Below are positions 1 to 8,345 of a stretch of DNA of 64,000 nucleotides, piece after piece. Numbering within the stretch: position 1 is the stretch's first letter; the number at the start of each line of letters is the position of its first letter. Source of the DNA: Algoriphagus kandeliae (GTDB taxonomy: Bacteria; Bacteroidota; Bacteroidia; Cytophagales; Cyclobacteriaceae); NCBI RefSeq assembly GCF_004571135.1, contig NZ_SPSB01000004.1:744001-808000 (forward strand), in the 5' to 3' direction. The notes below the pieces were generated by a model. It was not told the origin of the DNA and ran no database searches. It worked only from the letters and a program-made list of their open reading frames with translations. Both the position numbers and the translations under genes were made by a program.

Positions 1-623
1 ATGACGGTATCCATTTTGCAAGCTCCAGAAATCAAAATTCCTACGACATGCTGGGAATAAATCTCATTGTTGACAAATTGATAGCAAGTACTTAGCATCA
101 TATCAGTCAAAAATCCTCCTCCTGCTACCGAAAGCTCTTCAGGAATGAATTGCTCAATCGCAGCGAATAATGGAGTCGCGAAATTGAGCATGGGAGGGTT
201 TTGCTGCTTGGAAGAATCATAAAACACCCACAACCCGCATGCATCATCCTTGATGGCAGACTGGATTTTTTGACCAAGCTTCATTCCTGCTTGATATTCA
301 TCTTTGTTCAAATCTCCCTCTGCAAAAACTTCAAATCGAATCTTATCGGAACTGAAGATGGTCACTCCAACTTCAAATCCATCATATCCGATAAATTCAT
401 CAGTGATGATTCCAAAAGAGGATCCTCCTGTCTTCGGGGTATCTGGAATAATTTCATTGACTCCATTCAAAAACTCTCTGGGGTCATGTTTTCCGCCACA
501 AAAAATTAAGGCAAAATCGGGACGTTCGATTTTTCCGTTTTTCATAGCTTGAGATGCAGCCTCTTTTCCGGCTGCAAAGGAATTGGTTTGATTGCTGGCT
601 CCTACGCCAATTTTTGTTTCCAT
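1..623 (-). CDS. FIST-domain sensor protein (partial, runs off left edge)
   Basis: The minus-strand frame is open from the ATG at 623 to the window edge, giving 207 residues of an incomplete protein that starts METKIGVGASNQTNSFAAGK. The order of motifs (ASNQ near the start, FCGGKHD, a GGSSFG segment, then a FNxATPL-like and VAGGGFLTD segment) matches the N-terminal FIST domain, a ligand-sensing module of bacterial signalling proteins; the NosP branch binds haem and NO and works with histidine kinases. No signal peptide or membrane segment is visible, so it is probably cytoplasmic. It is divergent from the histidine-kinase operon starting at 998, which suggests but does not prove a partner relationship. 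The C-terminal FIST_C part lies outside the window, so domain completeness and any haem ligand cannot be judged. Confidence 0.72.
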   Translation of the reverse strand, partial: METKIGVGASNQTNSFAAGKEAASQAMKNGKIERPDFALIFCGGKHDPREFLNGVNEIIPDTPKTGGSSFGIITDEFIGYDGFEVGVTIFSSDKIRFEVFAEGDLNKDEYQAGMKLGQKIQSAIKDDACGLWVFYDSSKQQNPPMLNFATPLFAAIEQFIPEELSVAGGGFLTDMMLSTCYQFVNNEIYSQHVVGILISGACKMDTV

Positions 624-845
624 GGGTTAAAAATTGATGATAAACAATAATTGAAAATATGATTTTGCCTAGAAAGGTCTGTGTCAATATAAGAATAAGA
701 CCTGAAAAATTGACCAAATCTTATTTAATTAAATTAAATAGTTAGCTCCTGTCGGAAATATCCGAAACCACTAAAAACTAGAAAGTTCCGTTTGATCTTT
801 GGTAAGTTAAGTTATTTCTGAGATTTTCACAGAATTGAAATACTT

Positions 846-866
846 TTTGTATTTTCCCAATACAAA
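846..866. promoter_or_regulatory. dyad next to the kinase operon promoter
   Basis: An inverted repeat with 8-base arms (TTTGTATT at 846-853, AATACAAA at 859-866) and a 5-base gap ends one base before the candidate -33 TTG of the kinase operon. The position is right for an operator. The palindrome is seen directly; regulator binding is inference. The rest of the 374-base gap 624-997 is AT-rich and shows no other clear structure. Confidence 0.35.
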
Positions 867-897
867 TTGGAGGAAATCGGTTTTCACTCTAATTTAA
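867..897 (+). promoter_or_regulatory. candidate promoter of the two-kinase operon
   Basis: TTG at 867-869 is followed after exactly 20 bases by TAATTTAA at 890-897. The spacing fits the Bacteroidota -33/-7 pattern (TTG, 19-21 bases, TAnnTTTG), but the last two bases of the -7 box deviate. It would leave a leader of roughly 95 bases before the ATG at 998. Confidence 0.3.
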
Positions 898-997
898 ATT
901 TTTACGCAATCCCAGGACTGATGTACCATTTTAAAGTTTTTTTCGCCTCAATTTCATCTATAGAGTATTCCTCAATTCCTTTCTTTTTTGATTCTAT

Positions 998-3900
998 ATG
1001 AAGTATTTTTTATCATACATTCTGTTATTAAGCACAATCCTTTTTTCCTGTAGCACACAGGAGGAGAATTTTTCGGAAGTGGATTTTCAAAAAACCGAGC
1101 CTCCAATCAGAATTTCTATTAGGGAATTAGCCAAAGAATATCAACCTGAAAAAATCCCTATTGCTGAGCTTGTCGCTCCGGAGCAGGTTTTCTTAACCAA
1201 TTACTCCAGAGGGGGAATTGAACCTCCCCAGCGCAATGATTTTAAAGCTTTAAGAAATGAAGATGGTTCTGTACTTCTGGATTCTACTGGGAAAGCTTTC
1301 ATTTTAGGAGAAGGGGGAATCGCCCAATTCAAAAAATACACTTCCGATGAAGGACTCCCAATTGATGGGGTCAACTGTGCCCTAGTTGATAGTCGAGGAC
1401 ATATTTGGTTCGGTACTGCCGGTGGCGGTGTGAGTAGATTTGATGGTTTGGAGTTCTTCACATACACAGAAAGTCAAGGACTTGGCGGCAATGCCGTACG
1501 TGATATTCTGGAAGATTCACAAGGGAATCTTTGGTTTGGAACCGTAGAGGGCGGAGTAAGTAAGTTTGATGGAGTAGTCTTCCAAAATTTCGGCTACAAT
1601 GAATTGGGAGATGACATCGTCTATACCTTGTCAGAAGACAAAGAAGGAAATATTTGGATGGGAACAGATGGTGCCGGACTAATCCAATATGATGGAAATG
1701 ACTTTTCTCCGGCTCCTTTTAATGAAGAATTGGGTGAAGAGGCCATTATTAGCTTGGCAACTGATGCAGATGGAATTCTTTGGATAGGCACCAATGGGTC
1801 TGGTTTTTTTTCCTATGATGGTGAAAATTTAACCTCCTTCGGGCAAGAAAGCGGTCTCCCCTCCAATCGAATACGAGCAATTTTTGCAGAATCTCCCGAA
1901 AAGATTTGGGTAGGCACTTTAGGAGGCGGTGTTTGCAGATTAGAAGGAGGTAAATTCACCTGCTTCACGCAAAAAGACGGATTGGCAGGAAATGTAGTCA
2001 GAGCCATTAATCAGGATTCAGAAGGATGGATTTGGATAGCTACCGAGACAGGTGTCAGTCGATTTGAAGGAGATCAAATCATCAGTTATACTACTGAACA
2101 GGGGCTTGCAGGAAACAGCGTCCTGGACATTGTCAAAGATCAGCGAGGAAAGCTATGGTTCTGTACTGACGGAGGTGGAGTAAGTCGCTTGGATGGTTTG
2201 GGTTTTACAAGCTATACCAATCAGCAGGGTTTGGCTGGAAATATTGTCTTGACTAGTACGGAGGATCACGAAGGCAACTTGTGGTTTGGAACCAATGGCT
2301 GGGGTGTCAGTAAATACGACGGAAGATCATTTACCACCTATTCCTCTTCTCAGGGTCTATCTGGGGATATTGTTTACAGCTTACTTGAAGACCAACAAAA
2401 CCGAATCTGGTTTGGTACATCAGGTGATGGCCTCAGTATTTTGGATGGAAATCAGATTTCAAAACTCGGTATTGAACAAGGACCCCTTTCCAATGAGATT
2501 TATTCTCTTTTTGAAAGTCAGTCAGGGGATATTTGGATAGGTACAGATTATGGAGTCAGCCGTTTTGATGGGGAAAGCTTTCAGCACTTTACCAAAGACC
2601 AAGGTTTAATTGGAGAGATTATTACGAGCATTGAAGAAGATAGTGAAGGAATAATCTGGTTTGGAGTTTTGGACGGGGGGATCAGCCGATATGATGGAGA
2701 AAGTTTTGTCAATTTCGGAATAGATCAAGGCCTGATTGATCCAACTGTGGTGAGGCTGGAAATGGATGAATCCAAAAACCTCTGGATAGGAACGACGCAT
2801 GGATTGAGCATTTTACCAAGAGAGATTCAAAACAAAATCACTTCCGGAGAAGAAATTCAAGCCAATCCTTTTGAAAGCTTTAATACCGAAGATGGCCTTC
2901 CAGACAATTTTATTTTACAGATAGTAGACTTGCCAGGAAAAGCAATTTCCCTAGGAACAAATCAAGGGATCACAAGACTGGAATACCACCCCGAACAAGA
3001 ACCAAAACTCAGAAATTTTGAGATTTTCAATTCCGATACTGGCTTCCCGGTAAAAGACCTTACCGATGGTCAAAACGGGATGCTATTAGATTCCAAAGGA
3101 TTGGTTTGGGCAGGAACGGGCAGTGTTAAGACAGGGCTAGTCCGAATGGACCCGAGTCGAATTCAGACCGATTCTACTCCTCCAATCGTGGAAATCAAAC
3201 AGGTCCGACTCAATGAGGAGGTGGTCCCATGGCATTTATTGGCAGAAAGCTCGGGCTCTGAATCCTTCTCAAGCATTACTGACCAGTTGATTACTTTGGG
3301 CAGAAGGCTTCCTGCTGCTGAAAAACAAGAGTTGAAGGAAAAATTTGAGGGGGTAAAAATGGATGGAATTACCCCATTTATCCCAATTCCTGAAAATTTG
3401 GAGCTGCCCTACAGACATAATCAGATCAATATTGAATTTAGCACAAATGAATTGGCAAAACCCTACCTGATCGAATATCAGCATATTCTAGAAGGTTATG
3501 AGTCTGATTGGAGCCCGATCTTACGTAGGACATCCGCTACCTTTGGCAATATTCAAGAAGGTGATTACACGTTTCGGGTTCGAGCCCGCTATGCGGGAAA
3601 CAGTATAGATCAGCCATCAGAGTGGAGTGATGTTGTTACTTTTTCTTTCACCATCCTTCCTCCTTGGTATAGAAGCTGGTGGGCTTATGCGTTCTATTTG
3701 GTGCTGTTTCTTTCCCTGATTTATCCCATGCACCTTTTCCAGAAAAACCGACTGCTGAAAGCAGAAAGGGAAAGAGCAAAAGAACGAGAACTGGCACATG
3801 CCAAAGAAATCGAGAAAGCATATCAGGAGCTCAACCAAACCCATGAAAACCTAAAAGCCACTCAATCTCAATTGATACAGGCTGAAAAAATGGCATCCTT

Positions 3901-4666
3901 GGGAGAGCTAACCGCTGGAATTGCTCATGAAATTCAAAATCCACTCAATTTTGTCAAAAACTTTTCCGAAGTCAGCCATGAACTGATGGATGAAATGAAT
4001 GAAGAAATTCAAAGCGGGGATTATGATGAAGCTAAATCTTTAGCACAAGAAATCAAGGAAAACCTAGATCGGATTTCACTACATAGCATGCGAGCTGATG
4101 CCATTGTAAAGGCCATGCTGCAACACTCAAAAGCCAGTGTAGGAAACAAAGAGCCAACCGATATCAATGCCCTGGCTGATGAATGTCTCCGATTGAGTTA
4201 CCATGGTGTTCGGGCAAAAGAACCCGATTTTAAAGCTGATTACAGTACGGAATTAGAACCAAATCTTCCGGAAGTAGAGGTCATTCGAAAAGAAATCGGA
4301 CGGATTCTGATCAATATTTGTAACAATGCCTTCTATGCGGTTCATGAAAAATCAAAGGAAACCGAGGATCCTAATTACATTCCACGGGTAAAAATCAGTA
4401 CCCATCGAACAAAGAAAGGAATCGAAATTAAGATCACAGATAATGGAACAGGAATCCCTCAAGACATTATTGGGAAGATATTCCAGCCCTTCTTTACAAC
4501 CAAACCAACTGGTTTTGGAACAGGTCTAGGACTCTCTTTAAGCTACGATACGGTCAAGTCCTATCAGGGTGAATTAACAGCAGAAAGCAAAACGGGGTCG
4601 GATTCTTATACCACTTTCACTATATTCCTACCTTTAAACTCAACCCAAAAACCAGAAGTGCTATGA
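998..4666 (+). CDS. propeller-type sensor histidine kinase (Reg_prop, Y_Y_Y, HisKA, HATPase)
   Basis: A 1222-residue sensor kinase. A leader ending LFSC (Cys18) suggests an exported or lipidated N terminus. Residues about 110-720 are repeats of the form IWFGTxGGGVSRFDG, the two-component-regulator propeller. A Y_Y_Y-type Ig-like domain follows (about 825-885), then one membrane helix (about 890-915), a coiled coil, and a HisKA domain with phosphoacceptor His977 in [10 protein letters not shown]. The ATPase domain has DNGTGIP (Asp1148) and a G-rich lid GTGLGLSLS. Unlike many Bacteroidota propeller sensors there is no receiver or AraC domain at the C terminus, so it is not a hybrid; the phosphate presumably goes to the separate regulators downstream. 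Its stop overlaps the next gene's start (ATGA), indicating translational coupling. The ligand is unknown. Confidence 0.9.
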   Translation: MKYFLSYILLLSTILFSCSTQEENFSEVDFQKTEPPIRISIRELAKEYQPEKIPIAELVAPEQVFLTNYSRGGIEPPQRNDFKALRNEDGSVLLDSTGKAFILGEGGIAQFKKYTSDEGLPIDGVNCALVDSRGHIWFGTAGGGVSRFDGLEFFTYTESQGLGGNAVRDILEDSQGNLWFGTVEGGVSKFDGVVFQNFGYNELGDDIVYTLSEDKEGNIWMGTDGAGLIQYDGNDFSPAPFNEELGEEAIISLATDADGILWIGTNGSGFFSYDGENLTSFGQESGLPSNRIRAIFAESPEKIWVGTLGGGVCRLEGGKFTCFTQKDGLAGNVVRAINQDSEGWIWIATETGVSRFEGDQIISYTTEQGLAGNSVLDIVKDQRGKLWFCTDGGGVSRLDGLGFTSYTNQQGLAGNIVLTSTEDHEGNLWFGTNGWGVSKYDGRSFTTYSSSQGLSGDIVYSLLEDQQNRIWFGTSGDGLSILDGNQISKLGIEQGPLSNEIYSLFESQSGDIWIGTDYGVSRFDGESFQHFTKDQGLIGEIITSIEEDSEGIIWFGVLDGGISRYDGESFVNFGIDQGLIDPTVVRLEMDESKNLWIGTTHGLSILPREIQNKITSGEEIQANPFESFNTEDGLPDNFILQIVDLPGKAISLGTNQGITRLEYHPEQEPKLRNFEIFNSDTGFPVKDLTDGQNGMLLDSKGLVWAGTGSVKTGLVRMDPSRIQTDSTPPIVEIKQVRLNEEVVPWHLLAESSGSESFSSITDQLITLGRRLPAAEKQELKEKFEGVKMDGITPFIPIPENLELPYRHNQINIEFSTNELAKPYLIEYQHILEGYESDWSPILRRTSATFGNIQEGDYTFRVRARYAGNSIDQPSEWSDVVTFSFTILPPWYRSWWAYAFYLVLFLSLIYPMHLFQKNRLLKAERERAKERELAHAKEIEKAYQELNQTHENLKATQSQLIQAEKMASLGELTAGIAHEIQNPLNFVKNFSEVSHELMDEMNEEIQSGDYDEAKSLAQEIKENLDRISLHSMRADAIVKAMLQHSKASVGNKEPTDINALADECLRLSYHGVRAKEPDFKADYSTELEPNLPEVEVIRKEIGRILINICNNAFYAVHEKSKETEDPNYIPRVKISTHRTKKGIEIKITDNGTGIPQDIIGKIFQPFFTTKPTGFGTGLGLSLSYDTVKSYQGELTAESKTGSDSYTTFTIFLPLNSTQKPEVL

Positions 4667-6033
4667 ATCTAGGAGTCATCCTGTTGATTTTATTGTTCTA
4701 CCTCAGGCGTCCAATGGGGCCTATTGAGGTTTCTGCTGAGTGGAAGCGGATTATCAACGGGGGGATGATAGCGGCTTTCGTCCTATGGGCATTTTCTAAT
4801 TCAGGAATTCCGATCATTTCCCAGGTTGCTCTATTCTTGAATTTTGGATTGGGAGCATTGATTGTCTATTTGACGCTTCGCAATCCAGAACTTCAGCATA
4901 GAAAAGGGATGATCTATGCTTGGTTACCTTTGATGGGACTGATCGTTATACAGGAGTTTCTAGAACTTATCAGTCCTTCATTTTTCAATTCTATAGAGGT
5001 TTATCACAGCACAGCCACCTTCTTTGCGATTGTTTGGGCCGTTGTGATGTGGATCAACAACACTAAACAGCGAAAAGCGCTTGAGCAAGAGCGCTTGAAA
5101 ACCCTCCAAAAAGAACGGGAATACAAGGTCACCGAAGCCCTCAAGGCCCAATTGGAAAAGCAAGTACAGGAACGAACCAAAGAAATTACCCAGAAAAAGA
5201 ATGAATTGGAAAAAGCTCTTCAGGAACTTAAATCCGCTCAGGATCAGCTGATTCATTCAGAAAAAATGGCATCCTTGGGAGAGCTAACCGCTGGAATAGC
5301 CCATGAAATTCAAAACCCACTCAACTTCGTGAACAATTTTTCAGAGGTGAGTGCAGAGTTGATAGACGAAGCTAAGGAAGAACTGGATTCTGGAAATCAG
5401 GAAGATGCTAAGGAAATTCTAGAGGATTTGAAGGCAAACCTTCAAAAAATCCTCCACCATGGAAAGCGGGCAGATTCCATTGTTAAAGGAATGTTACTCC
5501 ATAGTAGAAGCAACTCGGGTCAAAAGGAAAAATCAGACATCAATGCTCTGACGGACGAGTACCTTCGGCTATCCTACCACGGGTTGAGAGCAAAAGACAA
5601 GAGTTTTACGGCGGACTTTAAAATTGAACTTGATGAAAATGTCGAGCCAGTTGAAATAGTCCCTGGTGATATCGGTAGAGTCTTATTGAACTTGATCAAT
5701 AATGGCTTTTATGCAGCAGACGAGAAGAAAAAAGAACTGGAAAAGGCAGGCCAAACGGACTTTATGCCGACGGTCTGGGTCAAAACCCAGAAAATCCAAA
5801 ACGGGGTGAAAATTACAGTTCGGGACAACGGTAACGGCATACCTGATGAGATCAAGTCCAAAATCTTCCAACCCTTTTTTACAACCAAACCGACTGGTAA
5901 AGGAACAGGGTTAGGATTGTCCATGAGTTATGATATCATAACAAACGGGCATGGAGGCGATCTAAAAGTAAAGAGTAAACCGGGAGAATTCACCGAATTT
6001 GAAATTATCATCCCCCAAACGACAAAATCATGA
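4663..6033 (+). CDS. membrane sensor histidine kinase
   Basis: A 456-residue kinase with about four or five hydrophobic helices in residues 1-140 and no large external sensor domain, then a coiled coil (about 145-205), a HisKA domain with His214 in [10 protein letters not shown], and an ATPase domain with DNGNGIP (Asp388) and [16 protein letters not shown]. Its catalytic half is closely similar to that of the preceding kinase, including a 38-base stretch around the phosphoacceptor that is identical in DNA (starting at about 3883 and 5260). The start overlaps the upstream stop by 4 bases and its own stop overlaps the next gene's start by 4 bases, so the three genes are coupled. The short sensor part suggests it reads membrane state or acts with the large kinase. 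Confidence 0.9.
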   Translation: MNLGVILLILLFYLRRPMGPIEVSAEWKRIINGGMIAAFVLWAFSNSGIPIISQVALFLNFGLGALIVYLTLRNPELQHRKGMIYAWLPLMGLIVIQEFLELISPSFFNSIEVYHSTATFFAIVWAVVMWINNTKQRKALEQERLKTLQKEREYKVTEALKAQLEKQVQERTKEITQKKNELEKALQELKSAQDQLIHSEKMASLGELTAGIAHEIQNPLNFVNNFSEVSAELIDEAKEELDSGNQEDAKEILEDLKANLQKILHHGKRADSIVKGMLLHSRSNSGQKEKSDINALTDEYLRLSYHGLRAKDKSFTADFKIELDENVEPVEIVPGDIGRVLLNLINNGFYAADEKKKELEKAGQTDFMPTVWVKTQKIQNGVKITVRDNGNGIPDEIKSKIFQPFFTTKPTGKGTGLGLSMSYDIITNGHGGDLKVKSKPGEFTEFEIIIPQTTKS

Positions 6034-6413
6034 AAATTTTAATTGTAGACGACGAAAAAGATGTAGAACTTCTTTTTCGACAGAAATTCCGAAAAGAAGT
6101 AAAAAGCGGTGTATTGGAATTGGCTTTTGCCTTTTCAGGAGAAGAAGCTTTGAAAGTTTTAGATTCGGAACATCCGCCCAAGGTGGTCTATGTGTTTTCG
6201 GACATTAATATGCCCGGGATGAGTGGTCTTGAATTGCTGAACCAAGTTAAATCCCATTTCCCAGAAATTCAGGTCAGCATGATTTCGGCCTATGGGGATT
6301 CACAGAATTATGAAAAGGCCATGCAATCCGGAGCTAAAGAATTTTTTACCAAACCTATTGATTTTGAATCCTTAAAAGTGGAAGTCAATAAGCTGATCGA
6401 AAGTCAAAAATAA
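6030..6413 (+). CDS. single-domain response regulator (CheY-like)
   Basis: A 127-residue receiver domain with nothing attached. The acidic pair Asp7/Asp8, phosphoacceptor Asp58 in FSDINMPGMSG, switch Ser86 in ISAYGD and Lys108 in FTKPID are all present, so it should be phosphorylated normally. With no output domain it probably acts as a phosphate shuttle or sink, or by protein-protein contact. It overlaps the kinase stop by 4 bases and lies 7 bases before a second regulator with a very similar receiver (both read roughly KFRK, SDINMP, ISAYGD), so the two receivers likely compete for or share the same kinases. Confidence 0.93.
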   Translation: MKILIVDDEKDVELLFRQKFRKEVKSGVLELAFAFSGEEALKVLDSEHPPKVVYVFSDINMPGMSGLELLNQVKSHFPEIQVSMISAYGDSQNYEKAMQSGAKEFFTKPIDFESLKVEVNKLIESQK

Positions 6414-6420
6414 ACGTGCT

Positions 6421-7470
6421 ATGGTTAAAATCCTGGTAGTCGATGATGAGGCGGATTTAGAAATCCTGATCAAACAAAAGTTCCGAAAGCGGATTAAAGG
6501 CGGGGAGCTGGAATTTCTTTTTGCCCTCAATGGAAGAATAGCCCTGGAAGTAATCGAGGAGAATCCGGATGTTGATTTGATCCTGAGTGACATCAACATG
6601 CCCGAGATGGACGGATTGACTCTGCTTTCCAAGGTGAAAGAGAAAAATTCCCTGTTGAAAACCGTCATCATCTCTGCCTATGGAGATATGGAAAATATTC
6701 GAACAGCCATGAACCTTGGTGCCTTTGACTTTATCACCAAACCGGTAGACTTTAGAGACCTGGAAATCACTCTAGACAAAACCATTCAGTATAGAAATCA
6801 AATTAAATCCACACTCAAAGCCCTACGTGAAAACAATATTCTAAAAATGTATGTGGATGAGACGGTTCTAAATTTCATGGGAAATAAGGAACTGGAATCC
6901 AGCCTCATGGAAAATGAAATCATTGAAGCCACCGTTGTTTTCATTGATTTAGTAGCCTTCACCAAAATCTCCGAAAATGAAGAACCCAACGTAGTTGTCA
7001 ACCTCTTGAACGATTACTTTGATTTGATGGTCAAGGAAATCATCAATGAGCAGGGAAGCGTGGACAAATTCATTGGAGATGCGGTAATGGCAGTTTTTCA
7101 GGGTGAAAACCACTTTGCTCGGGCCATTCGAACCTCCTTGGCAATTCGAGAAAAAATGGAAGAAATGCCGGCATTTTCGAAGGAAAACAAATTCAAACCG
7201 GAAGTTTCCATAGGGATCAACACCGGCGAAATGGTTTCTGGAAACATCGGATCCAAATCCTTGAAACGTTTGGATTATACAGTAATTGGAGATGCCGTCA
7301 ATGTCGCTGCCCGACTTCAATCTGCCGCAAACCCAGGACAGATTTTACTTTTAGAAAAATACGCCAATTCAGTAATGACCGAATTCTCTTTCCAAGAAAT
7401 CGGTGAACTTAAGCTCAAGAACAAAGCCCAACCGGTAAAAGTACTAGAGGTACTTTCTGAAATTAAATAG
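6421..7470 (+). CDS. response regulator fused to class III adenylate cyclase
   Basis: 349 residues. The receiver (1-115) has Asp8/Asp9, phosphoacceptor Asp57 and Lys107. A helical linker (about 115-165) leads to a class III nucleotide cyclase domain (about 170-345). The metal aspartates are Asp176 (FIDLVAFT) and Asp220 (IGDAVMAVF), the purine-binding lysine is Lys216, the specificity position is Thr287 in DYTVIG, and the transition-state pair is Asn294/Arg298 in VNVAAR. The Lys/Thr pair is that of class IIIb adenylate cyclases, so cAMP rather than cGMP is the expected product. It is the likely output of the two upstream kinases. A Crp/Fnr-family regulator lies elsewhere in the window (31542), but a link is only conjecture. 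Confidence 0.92.
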   Translation: MVKILVVDDEADLEILIKQKFRKRIKGGELEFLFALNGRIALEVIEENPDVDLILSDINMPEMDGLTLLSKVKEKNSLLKTVIISAYGDMENIRTAMNLGAFDFITKPVDFRDLEITLDKTIQYRNQIKSTLKALRENNILKMYVDETVLNFMGNKELESSLMENEIIEATVVFIDLVAFTKISENEEPNVVVNLLNDYFDLMVKEIINEQGSVDKFIGDAVMAVFQGENHFARAIRTSLAIREKMEEMPAFSKENKFKPEVSIGINTGEMVSGNIGSKSLKRLDYTVIGDAVNVAARLQSAANPGQILLLEKYANSVMTEFSFQEIGELKLKNKAQPVKVLEVLSEIK

Positions 7471-7475
7471 TCTGG

Positions 7476-8249
7476 ATGGTTTCCTTCTTTCGAAAATTCC
7501 GAATGTCTCTGGTCCAAAAAAATCAGATTACCAAGTACCTCGCCTATGCAGTAGGTGAAATTTTCTTGGTTGTGGTTGGAATCTTAATCGCTTTACAGAT
7601 CAACACTTGGAATGAGGAGCGGAAACTCAAGAATTATGAATTGAAAATGCTCCATGAGCTAAGAAATACTCTGGAAAAAGATAAGCGATACTTTTCTAAT
7701 CAAATCCCAAGATTAAACAATAAACAAAACGCAGCAAACCGACTTTTGGAGTTTCGCCAAACCAAGGAAGAAAACTTGGATACCCTAAACCAGTATTTTT
7801 CAGCACTTCGTTATGAGGTTCTTTTTCAATATAACTCAGGAACCTACGGCTCTATAAAATCGGGTGGCATCGATAAAATATCCAATGACTCCATCCGCTC
7901 TCAGATGGCAGATTTGTATGAATTTATTATCCCCAGAACGGAAAAAATTTTCGAAAGAATTAACTCAGATGAATCTGTGGAAAATGATTTGGTGGAACAA
8001 ATCACTTCCAGAATGATCGTTACGCTTAGCAACAATGAGCAATCGATACAGAATAAAATTTCTGATCCCAAGGTGATCTACAAAGATGAGTTTTTGCATC
8101 TGATCCAAATTCAAAAAAACAGCACATTTATATTTAAAAGCAGGATTGAAAATTTAATTCCTGCTTTAGATAACCTTATCGGATTAATTGAAAGAGAATT
8201 AATAAGACAGGGAGATGAAGAAATCCTAGATTCACAAACTGATGGATAA
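7476..8249 (+). CDS. DUF6090-family membrane protein
   Basis: 257 residues with the N-terminal signature of DUF6090: a KYLAYAVGE segment running into one hydrophobic helix (about 28-45, VVGILIALQINTWNEER). The remaining 210 residues are charged and mostly helical, probably outside the cytoplasm or facing the periplasm. The family is common in Bacteroidota and has no known function. It starts 5 bases after the cyclase stop, so it is probably the last gene of the signalling operon. An internal ATG (residue 10) is an alternative start. Confidence 0.8.
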   Translation: MVSFFRKFRMSLVQKNQITKYLAYAVGEIFLVVVGILIALQINTWNEERKLKNYELKMLHELRNTLEKDKRYFSNQIPRLNNKQNAANRLLEFRQTKEENLDTLNQYFSALRYEVLFQYNSGTYGSIKSGGIDKISNDSIRSQMADLYEFIIPRTEKIFERINSDESVENDLVEQITSRMIVTLSNNEQSIQNKISDPKVIYKDEFLHLIQIQKNSTFIFKSRIENLIPALDNLIGLIERELIRQGDEEILDSQTDG

Positions 8250-8345
8250 ATTGAATGAATCTTTGGTATTTCGAGTACACTACTCAGATTTCCATAGAAT
8301 TAGAAATTTTCCTAGTAGATTATCCAGCCGAAAACCCAAATCAAT

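Noticed and set aside
998..4666. A hybrid two-component sensor with receiver and AraC domain
   Set aside because: Propeller sensors in this phylum often are hybrids, but the protein ends after the ATPase domain.
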